Source: Branchiostoma floridae
Lineage: Eukaryota > Chordata > Leptocardii > Amphioxiformes > Branchiostomatidae
Reading direction: 5' to 3'
DNA length: 64,000 nt
NCBI RefSeq assembly: GCF_000003815.2
Contig: NC_049989.1
Coordinates: 21,337,888-21,401,887 of the forward strand
In this document: in pieces, positions 10,801 through 21,854 of the stretch
How the letters are laid out: every line of letters begins with the position of its first letter
Numbering within the stretch: the first letter of the stretch is position 1
Program-made: the position numbers and the translations under genes
The notes under the pieces: model-generated
What the model was told of the DNA's origin: nothing
The model's database searches: none
What the model saw: only the letters and a program-made list of their open reading frames with translations

Positions 10801-13800
10801 AAGCCGGAGTACAGCCAGGTGTGGAACACTGGACAGCCCAACCTGCAGGACTTCCATCCCAGCATCACCAAGGTCATTCCCAGTAAGATCCAGCTCCTCT
10901 AACAGAGACATGTGGCTGAACCCCTGCACAAGTGGCTGGAGTGATGATGGTGTTAGTCTTGTGAGTGACAGATCCAGCGCCCTCAGACCAGGAACATTAT
11001 TCAGAACTGAAACCAGCCTGGCTGTCTCATCAGGTGAGTCAAACTGTCCTGATAGTTCCAAGTCCAATCTAAGTCCAGGAAGTGGAGTTCTAAAACACTG
11101 CTGTAGGTACTGAACTGTGTCTCTGCTGCCAGTGCCTTTAGGGACCTTAAGTATGACCCTGTCTGGCAGGTTTGCTGAATGAAGATTTTGTATGTAATAC
11201 TGCAGACCTGTGGCTTCTCTACTGTTAATGGAGCTGTCCAGCATGACAATTGGCAGGGCCTGACTGATGCCCTGAAGCACTTCTGGTTCTTGTCTCTCAC
11301 TGAGGATGCTCAGGCACAATGCTGCAAACCTTTTGTAGGTTTGGCAGGACTTTTTAATGTCTTGATCCATGGGAACATGTGAGCTTTCAAATTGATCTGG
11401 TCTCAAGTGTGTGAACTCCCTTCTGCTGATCTTGCTCAGTTCCTCCATCACAGCTTGTGCTGCTCGTGAGTCACAGCCACACGTGAACTGAAGCAGGTTA
11501 CTGAGTTCAAGTGCCTTGGTTATGGAGGTGAGCTGCAGCAGCTCTACAATGTCTTGGTTTGCCAAAGCATGAGCAACATATCTTCCAGCCAGGAACTCTT
11601 GCATGGTCTTATGGGAAAAGTTCAGCTGTTTTCTGGGATGCAATTTAGATGAAGACACCTCCAAGGAGACCACACCCAGCTTTAACAGCAACTCCCAATT
11701 CACATTTTCTTTCTCTACTTCTGTAAGGTCAAGCAGGGTCTCATTCCTCAGCAGTGCCTCTAGCGCAAGCTTGCCAAGCTGCAGTAATGACTCAGCAACC
11801 TCTGTAGGCAGCCCTTCTGTTGGCATGTCCACTCCTTCCCGCTCACAGTACTTTCTAACTAGACATGTCAGCAGGTTGTCGTACAGCCCCGTCATTGTTC
11901 CAGTAGACACCAACTCTTGGTCCTCCTCCCACAACACACACACTAACATCAGGAACATTGGGGTCTGGATTAAAGTGTTCAAGAGTTTGTTATCTTGAAC
12001 ATGTTTGGAAAGTGTCTTTATCAGTTCCTGCTTGTTAACAACAGTGAAATACTGCTGCATGTATTTCTCCACATGTCTGTGGGAGAAGCCCCTGATGTTT
12101 ACATGGCAGTCTGGCCGGGTGTGCTGCTGCACTCCTGCTGAGGGTCGGGAGGTGATCACAATCGTGCTGTTGGGGTACAACTTGCCAGACAGCAGTTTGG
12201 GAATGGCCTGCCCGGCTGCCCTGGCCTCAGGCTGCAGCTCATCATACCCATCTAGGAGGAAAAGCACTCGGGACTTGTTTCTCTTTAGGATTTTTTTGAT
12301 GGACTGTGTTTTGATACCTTCTGTTGTTTCATCAACACACTGGTCCCACACCATCTCCTCTATGGTCTCCCCCTCTCTCACCTCCCGGAGTCGGATCAAC
12401 AGTGTGATGTCATGCTGCTTGCCCAGCTCTGTTTTCTGTGAGACAGCATCTAGGGCTTCTTTGGACTGAAATGTTGTCTTCCCCCCTCCGGCTTCACCCT
12501 CAATCAGAATGCACCTTGGTGCTGTGGACAGTCCTGTGACATCTGGGTTGAACAAGTCGTCTAATGACTTCAGTTCTTTCCTTTGTTCCTCTCTGGTGGG
12601 TTCTGATGTTTTGAACTGTTTTTCACTTGTTGGTACCAACTCTAACTGGGTGAAGATATCACTGAGGGTAAGTGTGAAGTTGTCATTCCAGATCAGAGGC
12701 TTAAAGTGAGACAGTTTCAACTCATAGTACTTCTTCACAGACTTCTGGAACACATCTGGAATAAAATGAACACTGTGTAAGACTTCAAAGTCAAACGTAG
12801 CAAGAAAATTAGACAAAGTGTAAAGACGTCATTACATATCAGAAGATATAGGTTGTCAGCTATAACAGTTATTGTAACAGTCTGTGGTACTTGTTGACAG
12901 AGTTTTTTAAGGTTAATCTGCACCAGAGGGTACTATCTGCTTTTGATTTGATTTGATTGATCTTATAGGGTAGTCCCTTCAGTCTAGATGACTGATTTCC
13001 AAGGGAGCCCTGAGACATGTTCGCACATGTTTACACGGCGGGGTTATAACGCCCCTTACGGGGTGACATACCCTTTCGCTGGTAAATCACCGTGTGGCTG
13101 ATACGGTATGGAGGTTCGCCAGGCCTCCATCCGGGTGATTTGAAGTGAATCACCAACTCCAGACAGAAGGGTTTGTTCCATCTCACACCGCACCATCGCA
13201 CGTGTGGGGGTTCTTTAACGTGCATGGGGTGTGACTCTCCCCATACACGGGACCTCCATTTAACGTCCTATCCGAGGGACGGCCCTAGCCGAAGCTAGGT
13301 ACTCATTTTCACCTGAGTATAGTGAGGAAATCCGTGTAAAGTGCCTTTCCCAAGGGCACAAGATCGGTGACACGCAGTCGGATTCGAACCCGCCACCTCT
13401 CGGTCACGAGGCACAAATCCTGCCGCTGCACCAGACGATCTCACAGTATAACTTAGATAATCAAGTTCAAGGCCACTATCAAAGACTCATTATGCTGATG
13501 TACTGGCAGGGTACATTTGATTATTCCAAGTTCTCCTAGCTTGAAAGTCACAAAACAATCTTAGATGAGATTGTTTGATTGAGATACAGAAACAGTCAGA
13601 TTCCCACCTGTTAATGAAGAAGACTCTGTTCCTGCAGATCCAACTGGAACTGGAGAGGGCACTTCTGGAAGTGGACAGAGAAGCATCAAATTGAATATGT
13701 TCTGAAGAAAATGTTCAGTCTCAATACTCTAAATGGTAGGAATATTAGAGACCAAAGAATTTGTTGCTGTGGACAGTCAGAGGTAGAAGAAGAAAGAAAC

Positions 13801-16800
13801 GCTCCGTCATGCAGCATTCCCCTGTGACCAGATGTGTCTCTCCCATATAGGACTGATTAGCCACCAGCGTTCCTACGGCTGCCATAAACCAAACCCTTGA
13901 TCTTTGTTCGCAATGTTCAGCCAAGAAGAAAAGAGAGAATCCCCTTCCATAGTGATTCAATTGAAGTCTTTATTCATGTGTCCTTCTCCTAATGCCCTTA
14001 AGAATAATAACATAAACCATAAGTAAGAAAAAAAAAATGTGACTTTTCAAAGAAGGGGCAATCTTAGTAACTCGTGAAAAGTGGGTTGACCAAAAACTTT
14101 GACATTGTAATGGAGAGAAAATAGGAACTACAAAGCAATACCCGAGGAAGACATAAATGTAGACAGTACAGAATAAAGCACTTCCTACTGGGTAATTCCT
14201 TCCGTACAGAATATTTTCCTACCTTGACGTTTCTTCCTCAAACCATCCACAACACTCTGCAGGTTTGCCTCAGACAGAGCCTCCATCAGGACCTCTATGG
14301 TGGCTCTCTCTCCGTTACGCTTCAGCCATTCCTCCAACAGGTCCATACAGCGAGACTTGTCATCTCGGTTTCTCCCTTCGATGTTGTCGATGTCGGGTTG
14401 TTCAAACCCAAGATGGAAGGCCAGGTCCTTCCAGTCTGAGCTCACCTTTTCCTTGATGTAGTAGAAGTAGTTACGAACACCTGTAAAGTAAAGTAACAGT
14501 CTGAGTCATTGATAATTTTATGAACACCTGCAAGGCAACAGAGAAAATACTTTACCGATCATTCCCAATTTTAAAAATTCTCCCTGCACTCGGTGCTTTT
14601 TGCCTTGCCGCCAGGCAAGGCTTTACGCCAGCTTTCTTCCTTGGACGGACGGACGGACCTGTTAACCTTGCTCTTCCAAAGACCCTTTCAAAGGCCCTTC
14701 CAAATCGCCTTTCTCATGGACAAGTTTGACGGCTCAGGCAGACAATGGTACATCCCTGTTGAATTTTAAACCGTCCATTTTACGTATTTGTTTCTGTTTG
14801 CGGTCGGTTCTAAAAGCATTTAATATTTGGTTACATTGAATAAATGAAGCGTTTGTATGGTAAAATTCCAAATTCATTTGGAGTGACATAAAATCAAGTG
14901 CATTATCTCGCAACAAGAATTGCATTAGCTATTCATAAAGATGAAACAATTTCCAAATCAGGCTAATAAATTGTATGTGAATATATAAGTAGCCATGACG
15001 TCATCAAAACGTTGGAGAGGCCTTCCGAGACCGCAGCAAAACGCTAACGTGAGTTTAGGAGAGCGCCAACTCAAAACGTCACACGAGAAGTCGCAATAGA
15101 TAATATTTAGGATCATTTTGTTATATCGCTGTGGCTATTGACACACTGAGTGTGCCTATAGCCTAAACAGGCTATTGACACACCGAGATTCCAGCCAGCC
15201 AATCAGAGCTTGTAACATGCCTTTCCCGACATTACTCTCACCTCTCAAATAAACGTACCGGTACGTTTATTTTTTTCCGCCTCAAAATCCACTCGGTACG
15301 TCCTTATTTTAGACGGTACGTTTATTTTTTTTTCAAATTGGGGCTTTCTTTACTAACCAGGGACCCCAAAAATATTGAAAGTTTGGTATTTTCTGCCCAT
15401 ATTTCCGCGGTATTTTTGCTTAAAATTCACTATTCGGACGAGGCAGCGCGGATTTCCCTGCCGCTAGCGGTATGACTGACCCAAACATCCTAACTAGGGA
15501 TGCGTACCGGTACGCCGGATCGGTGCTGGATTTGCAAAAACTTTCCGGTTCAGGTCCAAAAATAAGTGATTCGGTACTGCACTGACATATATCCTTTTCG
15601 TTTTAGACCATATTTAACCCTCCAAACATCTTGAAATTTGCGCTGAACAAAGACGAAAACATCGCCAAACATCAAGGTCCATAGGCCGAGCTCAAACACA
15701 TGCTGCACACACAGTCACTCAGATCCGTAAATTCTCGATCAAAACACAGAAATTAACAACCAACGAAACAAACTAAAAAGTTACCAATACTTTTCCACCA
15801 TTTTTCCCCCGTAGTCAACTTGTTTTAATGTTCCAGCAACGAAAAAATCCTTCCAAAATAAAGCAAAGCGTTCAATCGGCTCGAAAACATCCGCCATGTT
15901 GGATTCATCAACTCACGCCGAATCTCGCGGTAATGCGCGAGAGAATGAATATTTTCTGCAGTACCGTTATTTTTCAATAGGGGGCAGTGTCTATGACCTC
16001 CTTGGTTTCTGCAACATTGAAAATAGCACAAGTGGTGAATAAAATAAGGTATTCTAATAAGTTGGAATGTTTCTTCAAAATGTTATTTTGTAACAATGAT
16101 TATAAAATAAAGTTCTTTTTTTTCATTTCTTCAATTTTCATTTTCATTCATTTTTTACTTTTATTTTAATCTTTGTTGATGTTGTGACACTGAGATATTA
16201 AAGAAAATATGTGCAATAACATAGGAATTATTCTGTTCATTATTTATACAATTACTGTAAATGATATGATATTCAGGCATAAGTGAATAAAAAGAGCCTA
16301 CCTGCTTATGACTGAAGTAGCGTGGACATGTCAATTTGGTATTTTTCCGGGGGGTACTTTTATTCCAGGGGGTACTTTTATTTGATTTTGAAGATTTGTC
16401 CGGGGGGTACTTTTATTCCAGGGGGTACTTCTATTTGAGAGGTGAGAGTATTTTGCCAGGCTCTCGTCTCATTACAAACTTTTCACATAAGTAACAGTTG
16501 TTTAGACATTTTTCGGAGGATTAGACATTAGAATCTTTGAATCTTGGAATGAACGGACGTATTCAAGTTATGCCTTAGATTTGGATACCTGTTAATACAA
16601 TTTGGTACTGTGAATGTTAGCATGGCGTAGTGGTTAGCGTGATTAGTCGCCACACTGCCGACCCCGGTTCGAACCCGCCTAGGGAAAGTTTTTTTTTTTT
16701 CAATTGTCCTTTTACCTTTTTATAACATCCATTTGATATAAGAATATTTTCGTCATGCGACCAGAACCATGAAAACCCACCTTTGGGACTTTTTGGTCTG

Positions 16801-18917
16801 CATTTTCAAGAGTGCATGTTTAGGTAACAGTTACGTTTATTTTTTTTCAGCCGCAGAATCCACCCGCTACGTTCTTATTTTGGACGGTACACTTATTATT
16901 TCTTTTAAATTGGACCAGGGACCCCTGAAATAATAAAATGTGGGGTTTTCCAAGGATAAAAGCTCCTTGGGTTTTCTAACCACAATTCTGCGGTATTTTT
17001 GCTCAAAATTCACGCCGTCGAAGCATATATTTCCGCGCCGCTATGTCATCCAAACATATCGGTTGATCTCGCTATGACGCTACAAAGTTCTTTCAAAATA
17101 ATGAAAGTAAAACAACAACTATAACTTCGCTTCACTTGTGATATCAGTTTTGAGGCCGCAAATTCTCCCTAACGGCAGGAATTCGTCGGCAAACACAGCT
17201 GAAAACGTGTTCCAACATGGTCACATGCGGTGTTTGCATGGTACTAAATATAGTTAGCTCATTTGCATACTTGTGACTGGCTACATGCGGCCTATACCGT
17301 AAACACGTGAAAAAGATCGTATTTTGGGTTGATGATGGGCACAGAATGCCATTTGTATTTTCAGAGTGTTGCCTTTCAAATATAATCGTAAGATTTTCTC
17401 ATTTTCGTGGTTTCTAGTGTCAAAATTTTAATAATACGTATTTAGCAGACAAGCAAATTATCCTTACTGCACGCCAAGGCACAGCATTTTGCCTTGCCGG
17501 GCTTGAAGTGCCGACCTACCTTTTCCTGACGATATTCCTACCACGCGGCAAGGCACAGCTTTTTTAAAAAGATTTCTTGTTTTTCTTGTCTCACTAGTAC
17601 TGTTACAAACTCTAATCCTGGTGCAGGTAAACATCAGAAATACGTGACACATCTCCAATTCTTACTAGGATCACCAACCTTGATGACTGGCTCATTTCCA
17701 TATACAGACTACAGCATGAATGGCACTGACGTTTACATATAAGTGCATCATTGCAAAATTACAGCATTGTCTAAAACTGGTCTTCAGAATAGTTAGCTCC
17801 ATGAGTATAATTGTTAAATGATAATTATGAATACACTGATCTTAATGTTAAGTACATTACTAATACAATCACCGATGTATGTCATATGGTTTAAAATTGC
17901 AATTATTATATAATTGGACAGTTCGCAATATATATGAAGCGCTTAGAATTGTTTTTCTGTAAATCACTCATCTCGAGCAATAAAATGGTGCAATTAACCA
18001 TTGAGGTCTACTGTACATACAAAATACATGTACATGTACATGTGTATGTACTGGGGGTATTTTGATGCACAATCAGAAATATAACATTGTACCACTGCAA
18101 ATGGAACCTCTCACCTCCCACTGGTGACCCCTCCTGTCCACAAGCAGCTGGTTTCTTCTTCCCAGGAAACTCTTCTCCATCCTCCCCCTTCCTCTTCAGC
18201 TGGCTGGTACAGGGTTGGGGGGAACCTGTTCCAGAGAGATCAAAGTACAATGTATATAGAATACAACACGGTATATTCCGTATCACCCGAGGTACCAGCC
18301 CGACCGCGGAAGGGCTCGAACCAAGGGTGATGCGGAATACACCGTGTTGTATTTTATTTATGTCATACCCAACTGAGAAAACCCATGTTTTGATGCGAAA
18401 TGCGCCAGAAGTTGAACAAATTTGGTGCAAAAAAGCAATGTTCCAACGTCCGAATCAGGTATTCGAATTGCCAACCGTGCCACACTCAGCCCCTCGAAAT
18501 GGTTCGATTTACTCGAAGGAAGCCTGTGTGATACAACTTTCGAACCTGTGTGATACGGAAGTTATCACAAGGTCTGGAACAACCGTATCAAACGTTTTCG
18601 CGTCACAGGTATGACATAAATTATGGTATCAAGAGCGTCTGCAGTGACACTGATTTGATGTACACAATTTTAGAGATGAAGGATTCTGCAGAATAACTCA
18701 TTTAACAACCTCTATTCCCTCATCTGGTTAGTTTAAACATAGCTTCTACCAAGCCTAAACAAGTTAAGAAGGGTTCTACATGACATTGAATGCACTTCTT
18801 TCCTACAAACACTGAATTTCTTCTTGTCAGTCAGAAGCATCTACACTTTACCTATTAAGAACATTTCTCACCTGCAGTTTCACCTGTGTGACCAGCCGCA
18901 ACTTGTCCCTCAGCCAT
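7737..18917 (-). CDS. NOD-like receptor: DEATH-NACHT-LRR protein, six coding exons
   Basis: Proposed exons, in transcript order: 18917-18872, 18225-18115, 14480-14223, 13664-13608, 12755-9941 and 7800-7737. All introns are GT-AG, the first four junctions fall in the same phase, and the total of 3351 bases gives 1116 residues. Domains: Lys/Gly-rich N-terminus (1-52), DEATH-type domain (about 53-138), linker, NACHT with Walker A GEAGGGKT near 244-251 and Walker B LFLLDGYDE near 322-330, then ribonuclease-inhibitor-type LRRs from about 715 to the end. This is a cytosolic sensor architecture; in known NLRs NACHT drives nucleotide-dependent oligomerisation and DEATH recruits adaptors. The ligand is unknown. 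If intron 5 is not removed the frame stops at 9937, giving 1096 residues. Confidence 0.8.
7980..8511. repeat. Direct duplications in NLR intron 5
   Basis: Blocks at about 8150-8270 and 8402-8511 share GGACCAA(A/T)ACACCG, AAGACGAACA, ATAAAACCAGC and GTGCATCATC at an offset of about 250 bp. Upstream at 7980-8130 GCTGGTCACAG and CATATTTCGAG(C/A)AAGGTGAACA also recur. Non-coding; overlapping ORFs are not supported. Confidence 0.5.
8513..9806. repeat. 1.3-kb long inverted repeat in NLR intron 5
   Basis: The left arm begins GTTAATTCCAGTTATGGCGG at about 8513 and the right arm ends with its reverse complement at about 9806. Matches continue inward, including CACATGGAGGATATAAACAC, the AAGATTCGTTCTG segment and the AAAACAATGAAAA segment, to arms of about 550-600 bp around a spacer near 9110-9230. 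Arms are diverged but co-linear. No transposase is present; a fold-back or MITE-like element is the simplest reading. It lies wholly within the proposed last intron of the NLR gene. Confidence 0.7.
9941..12755 (-). CDS. NLR main exon: NACHT and LRR region
   Basis: A 2815-base exon with acceptor TTCCAG at 12756-12761 and donor at 9940. In order it encodes a linker, NACHT with P-loop GEAGGGKT, Walker B LFLLDGYDE and the sensor-like region TIVITSRPSA, then a helical segment containing HKTMQEFLAG, then about a dozen LRRs of the L..LDLS...I.D.G...L type. No frameshift or internal stop is seen, so the gene appears functional. A single large NACHT-LRR exon is common among invertebrate deuterostome NLRs. 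Confidence 0.88.
12941..13442 (-). mobile_element. tRNA-derived SINE in NLR intron 4
   Basis: Read on the minus strand from 13442, the head has a pol III A box TGGTGCAGCGG (13433-13423) and a B box GGTTCGAATCC (about 13389-13379), correctly spaced. A body of about 370 bp follows and it ends in a TTTGA-type tandem tail near 12941-12960. It is too long and lacks clear stems for a tRNA gene. It has the same orientation as the host gene. Confidence 0.75.
13608..13664 (-). CDS. NLR exon 4, short linker
   Basis: Nineteen codons between acceptor CTTCCAG and donor GTGGGA. It encodes a Pro/Ser/Thr-rich linker (VPSPVPVGSAGTESSSLT) joining DEATH and NACHT. The phase (two bases in, one base out) matches both neighbouring exons, which supports the call despite its small size. 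Confidence 0.65.
14223..14480 (-). CDS. NLR exon 3, DEATH domain
   Basis: 258 bases with acceptor TTTACAG and donor GTAGGA. The 86 residues have the six-helix pattern of a DEATH domain: SDWKDLAFHLGF, DIDNIEGRN, CMDLLEEWLKRNG, ATIEVLMEALSEANL. The W-x2-LA-x2-LGF and LLxxWL signatures are typical. It is expected to mediate homotypic adaptor contacts. Confidence 0.8.
15235..16448. mobile_element. 1.2-kb DNA element with 25-bp TIRs and TA duplication
   Basis: Both ends begin CTCTCACCTCTCAAATA and continue to GTACC with few mismatches over 25 bp. TA flanks each side (15233-15234 and 16449-16450). The interior has GTACCGGTAC motifs and, near the right end, two copies of GGGGGGTACTTTTATTCCAG. No transposase frame was recognised, so it is non-autonomous or decayed. 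It lies in NLR intron 2. Confidence 0.6.
16618..16702 (+). mobile_element. tRNA-like SINE head followed by a T run
   Basis: GCGTAGTGGTTAGCG resembles a pol III A box and GGTTCGAACCC is a perfect B box, with tRNA-like spacing. A T run at 16689-16700 would end pol III transcription. The flanks do not close into an acceptor stem, so I call a tRNA-derived element rather than a tRNA gene. Confidence 0.5.
16830..17240. repeat. Diverged second copy of the left part of the 15.2-kb element
   Basis: Shared strings with 15255-15480 include ACGTTTATTTTTTT, GGACGGTAC, ACCAGGGACCCC, GCGGTATTTTTGCT and AAAATTCAC in the same order and orientation. The TIR is not recognisable here. Probably another, older insertion of the same family. 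Confidence 0.45.
18115..18225 (-). CDS. NLR exon 2
   Basis: 111 bases with acceptor GGAACAG and donor GTGAGA. It encodes a charged, Lys/Gly-rich segment (SQLKRKGEDGEEFPGKKKP) without a recognised domain. It contains a KRK and a GKKKP basic cluster, which could act in nuclear import, though that is speculative. The phase matches exons 1 and 3. Confidence 0.6.
18262..18351. repeat. Palindrome with 27-bp arms in NLR intron 1
   Basis: The arm at 18262-18288 starts TACAACACGGTATATTCCGT. The arm at 18325-18351 is its reverse complement at 25 of 27 positions. The 36-bp loop is GC-rich. Next to it, at about 18353-18622, a further segment is bounded by TTTATGTCATACC and GGTATGACATAAA, suggesting two nested or adjacent MITEs. 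Confidence 0.65.
18872..18917 (-). CDS. NLR exon 1, start codon
   Basis: ATG at 18917 opens MAEGQVAAGHTGETA and runs into a CAG|GTGAGA donor at 18872. The phase fits exon 2. The ATG context is ATCATGG, with a purine at -3 and G at +4. This start lies downstream of three repeated splice acceptors, so a non-coding leader exon is likely further upstream. Confidence 0.6.
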
Positions 18918-18943
18918 GATGACTCACTCAGGTGTCAGGTAGG

Positions 18944-19049
18944 AGGTAACAGCACCTGAAATAGGCAGGTGTGTGTCAGGGATGAGGTAACAGCACCTGA
19001 AACAGACAGGTGTGTGTCAGGGATGAGGTAACAGCACCTGAAACAGACA
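18944..19049 (-). repeat. 41-bp repeat carrying three tandem splice acceptors
   Basis: Two and a half 41-bp units lie just upstream of the NLR start codon. On the minus strand each unit contains a pyrimidine tract and TTTCAG|GTGCTG, giving acceptors with exon starts at 18955, 18996 and 19037. Choice among them would change only the 5' UTR by multiples of 41 bases. From 19050 to 19900 I see no other feature. Confidence 0.6.
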
Positions 19050-19904
19050 AGAAACATTGTTCTGAACTCCTTGACCCTCACGTCTTGGATACCTGTACAT
19101 GGGCACCAGAGGGTCCAGTTTAGATGAACACCTGTCGAAGTCAGCGGGGAACATCCCCTTCAAGGTTCTGTTCTGTTTTCAAAGAGTGTCCTTGTGAAGA
19201 TGTATGTAGATAGATTTTTGTGTATGGGAGAACTTATGTGTTGTGTGAAAAATAAAACTCCCAGCGTTTGATACCCAAAACTGCTTATTGCATAGAATAG
19301 GCTATATATTAGACAAAATGGGATTCAAACTTCGTAAAGCATATCATTTCTGAGCATTCGAAATAGGAAAATGGTTCAAAGGCAGATGCAAGTAACAATG
19401 GTTAATCACAGGAGGTATGGTGTCGCAGAACTCTACTTTGTAGTTTGGACATTTGCAGAAAAACACTGATCAGGATGTGTGAATTTTACTATCACAAATG
19501 ACGAGGAAGATCTGTAGTCCCAAACCTTATCATGATGTGCGGCTTCTGCTTAGTTTGTGACATAGATTCCAGAGTGGGTGTGATGGTCTCACCATAACTT
19601 TAATAGTCAAGCGGATATAGTATATAGTTGGGGAGGGGGGATTTGAGTCAGCAAATTTGGAACTTGCTATCATCGTTTGAATTTTTTAAGTGTCATCGCT
19701 TTCGATGATGTGAAGGAAAATGTTAGGTTTGAAAACTTATCAGTAACTTTGTTTGCAACCGTTTATTATGCTAATTTTGTCCATGAGACCAAAATAATTA
19801 TGAAACATGTTGGTCTGACTTAAATTATTGGCACTATCTGCTTTCTGGTCTATTTTTTTTTGACACGATATAATTTTGCGAAAAATCACACATACCTGGT
19901 GGAT

Positions 19905-20515
19905 CTTGGATATCTCAACAGTCGACAGACGGGATATCTGTACTTACTTTCTTCGTGGTTGTCCCCAGAAAACTTCAGAAGTCTTCTGGAGTCGATTTTC
20001 GAAACTTTTTACTTCCTCCTGCCGCCATCTTGGACAGTTTATTCGACAATGGGGGGGGGGGGGGGGTAAGTCAAAAGGTAACACTTTAAGTAAGTTGTAC
20101 ACTTTAAGTAAGTTGTACACTTTACGAGGAAGCTCCTGCCCAGTTTGGATACGACAGCGGAGAGAGAACTCGAGAACAGTGTGGTCGGTATCGAAGTCAG
20201 CGGGAAGTTCCCTGATCGTAGAGAACCTCTCAGGGAAGTCCGTAAACACAAGATCTAACAGGTTGTGAGTGGAGTTTGAGGGAACATGATTGATTTGTTT
20301 TAAAAAGTAGTTATTAATCATGTTGCAAAAGTCGGCTTCCCTACCCGGGATCTTGAAACTATCAACATTCGACAAACGTTATCTGTACTTACTTTCTTCG
20401 TGGCTGTCCTCAGAAAACTTCAGAAGAGTTTTGGAGTCGATTTTCGAAACTTTTTACTTCCTCCTGCCGCCATCTTGAACAGTTTATTCGATAATAGGGG
20501 TGAGGGGTAAGTCAA
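19905..20515 (-). mobile_element. LINE endonuclease fragment between diverged direct repeats
   Basis: The minus-strand frame at about 20085-20360 encodes NLLDLVFTDFPERFS, then DTDHTVLEFSL and RKVYN, matching the end of the endonuclease domain and the linker to reverse transcriptase of CR1/Jockey-type LINEs. It is flanked by two ~155-bp direct repeats (19905-20050 and 20365-20510), about 10% diverged. A 16-G run (20051-20066) and a duplicated 18-bp unit (TACACTTTAAGTAAGTTG type, near 20083-20118) mark its edge. It is truncated at both ends. Confidence 0.55.
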
Positions 20516-20519
20516 AATG

Positions 20520-21300
20520 TAACTAAACAGAAAACCTTTACCAAAAATACAATTTCTCAATGAGTTCCTAGTCCACCGTAGTTATTGCTATTCATAAAAT
20601 ACAAAACTGAGCTGCCGACTATACATAAAATAAAATCTATAAAATTAATCCCTCTAGGTTGAGAAAATGGACCGTTCCGTGACAACAACCACCTGTGGGT
20701 ATGTTTTTGGCGGCGCCTCAAGGGCGGAACCAATAGCCTAGTGTAGGATTCACGTTGATAATGTTGTAAAAAATATATCGATGGGCAGGAAATAATTCTA
20801 AATATGATTTCTAGACCACATGGATGACGCCATCAAATTCTAGTACTTATGTTACACTAGTAGCTAATGTTATTTTTCTCTGAGAAAATACAGCACTTGC
20901 CACTGCAAGGAAACTATGTTTTTCATGTGCATAATGATGAAAGCTACAAATTCACTTTCGCACATCATGATATCTAGTAATTATCTGCAGTTAGAAGAAA
21001 ATGACTTTTTTTAGTTTAAGATGAAAACAACATGCCGACTTTGTAAAATAGGCACAAGCTGAGCTGCGTTTGGTCCAGTCATACCGGGATGGGCATGCAT
21101 TGTTTTCGATGAGTGTGAACATGCTCGTGGTGTGGTCTCTCCTCCAACTCGGGGCCAAGTCTCCAAACAAGGGACGTTTTGTGAACTGATTCCAAAACGG
21201 CGATGAACATAAGCTATTTTATTTAGGTTCCTCTGTTATTCAAAATTTGAAATTGCAGGAAAGTAAATTAAAATACAATTCAATCTCTACAACTGGATAA
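20520..21300. other. AT-rich spacer without recognised features
   Basis: No conserved ORF, repeat family or splice structure was found here. It separates the LINE fragment from the upstream flank of gene B. Confidence 0.4.
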
Positions 21301-21324
21301 AAAAAACGGATATTTAACTCCGGA

Positions 21325-21356
21325 CGTTTCGAGTGACATCCATCACTCTTCTTCAG
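21325..21356 (-). ncRNA. Hammerhead-ribozyme-like motif, probable retroelement remnant
   Basis: On the minus strand CTGAAGA is followed by a 6-bp stem GAGTGA/TCACTC with a TGGATG loop and then GAAAC. This is the order of the hammerhead core (CUGANGA, stem II, GAAA), a motif reported in Penelope-like elements. One extra A precedes stem II, and stem I is not evident, so activity is doubtful. A Penelope-like element lies 14 kb away. Confidence 0.3.
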
Positions 21357-21854
21357 CGTCACTAGAATGAACTAGCAGAACAATTCCATACAAGTACAGC
21401 TAACTAGAAAATATTTGTATTTCAATATTGCTTACCTGGATGTCTAACCTTCATAAACGTAGCAGGAAAGTAAAGTTTCATAATCAGATGTATCACATGA
21501 CCTTTGATACACATGTATTATATGATACACATGTATCAAATGGACATCTCAGAGCCTTTAGTAAATAAATATATACATATAAACCTACTACTCATGTTGT
21601 GGAAACCGACTAATTTTTTTTAAATCTTTAAAGATCCAAAATCCTAATCAGAAACTAAATATTGGCTAGATTTGTATTTTTTTGTATTTGAGTTTCCGTT
21701 TTTCGGTTAGTAAAGACGTTATGTACAGAATATTGAATGCCGAGGACAAGCATTATCAATTCTGAGTTTCGATATGTTTGATTATTTGATGTCATATCAA
21801 ACATATTCTATCTTCCCCTCCGAAGAGATGCATCGCAATTGGTCGATTTCTCAA

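Noticed and set aside
12735-12923. Extension of the NACHT frame upstream of 12755
   Set aside because: The NLR reading is interrupted by a clear acceptor (TTATTCCAG) and the sequence beyond is intron-like; exon 4 joins in phase at 12755.
16618-16702. Functional tRNA gene
   Set aside because: A and B boxes are present but no acceptor stem closes; a tRNA-derived element fits better.
18008-18614. ORFs of 140 and 175 codons on opposite strands
   Set aside because: Both run through the 27-bp-arm palindrome and adjacent MITE-like DNA; only the NLR exon at 18115-18225 within them has splice support.
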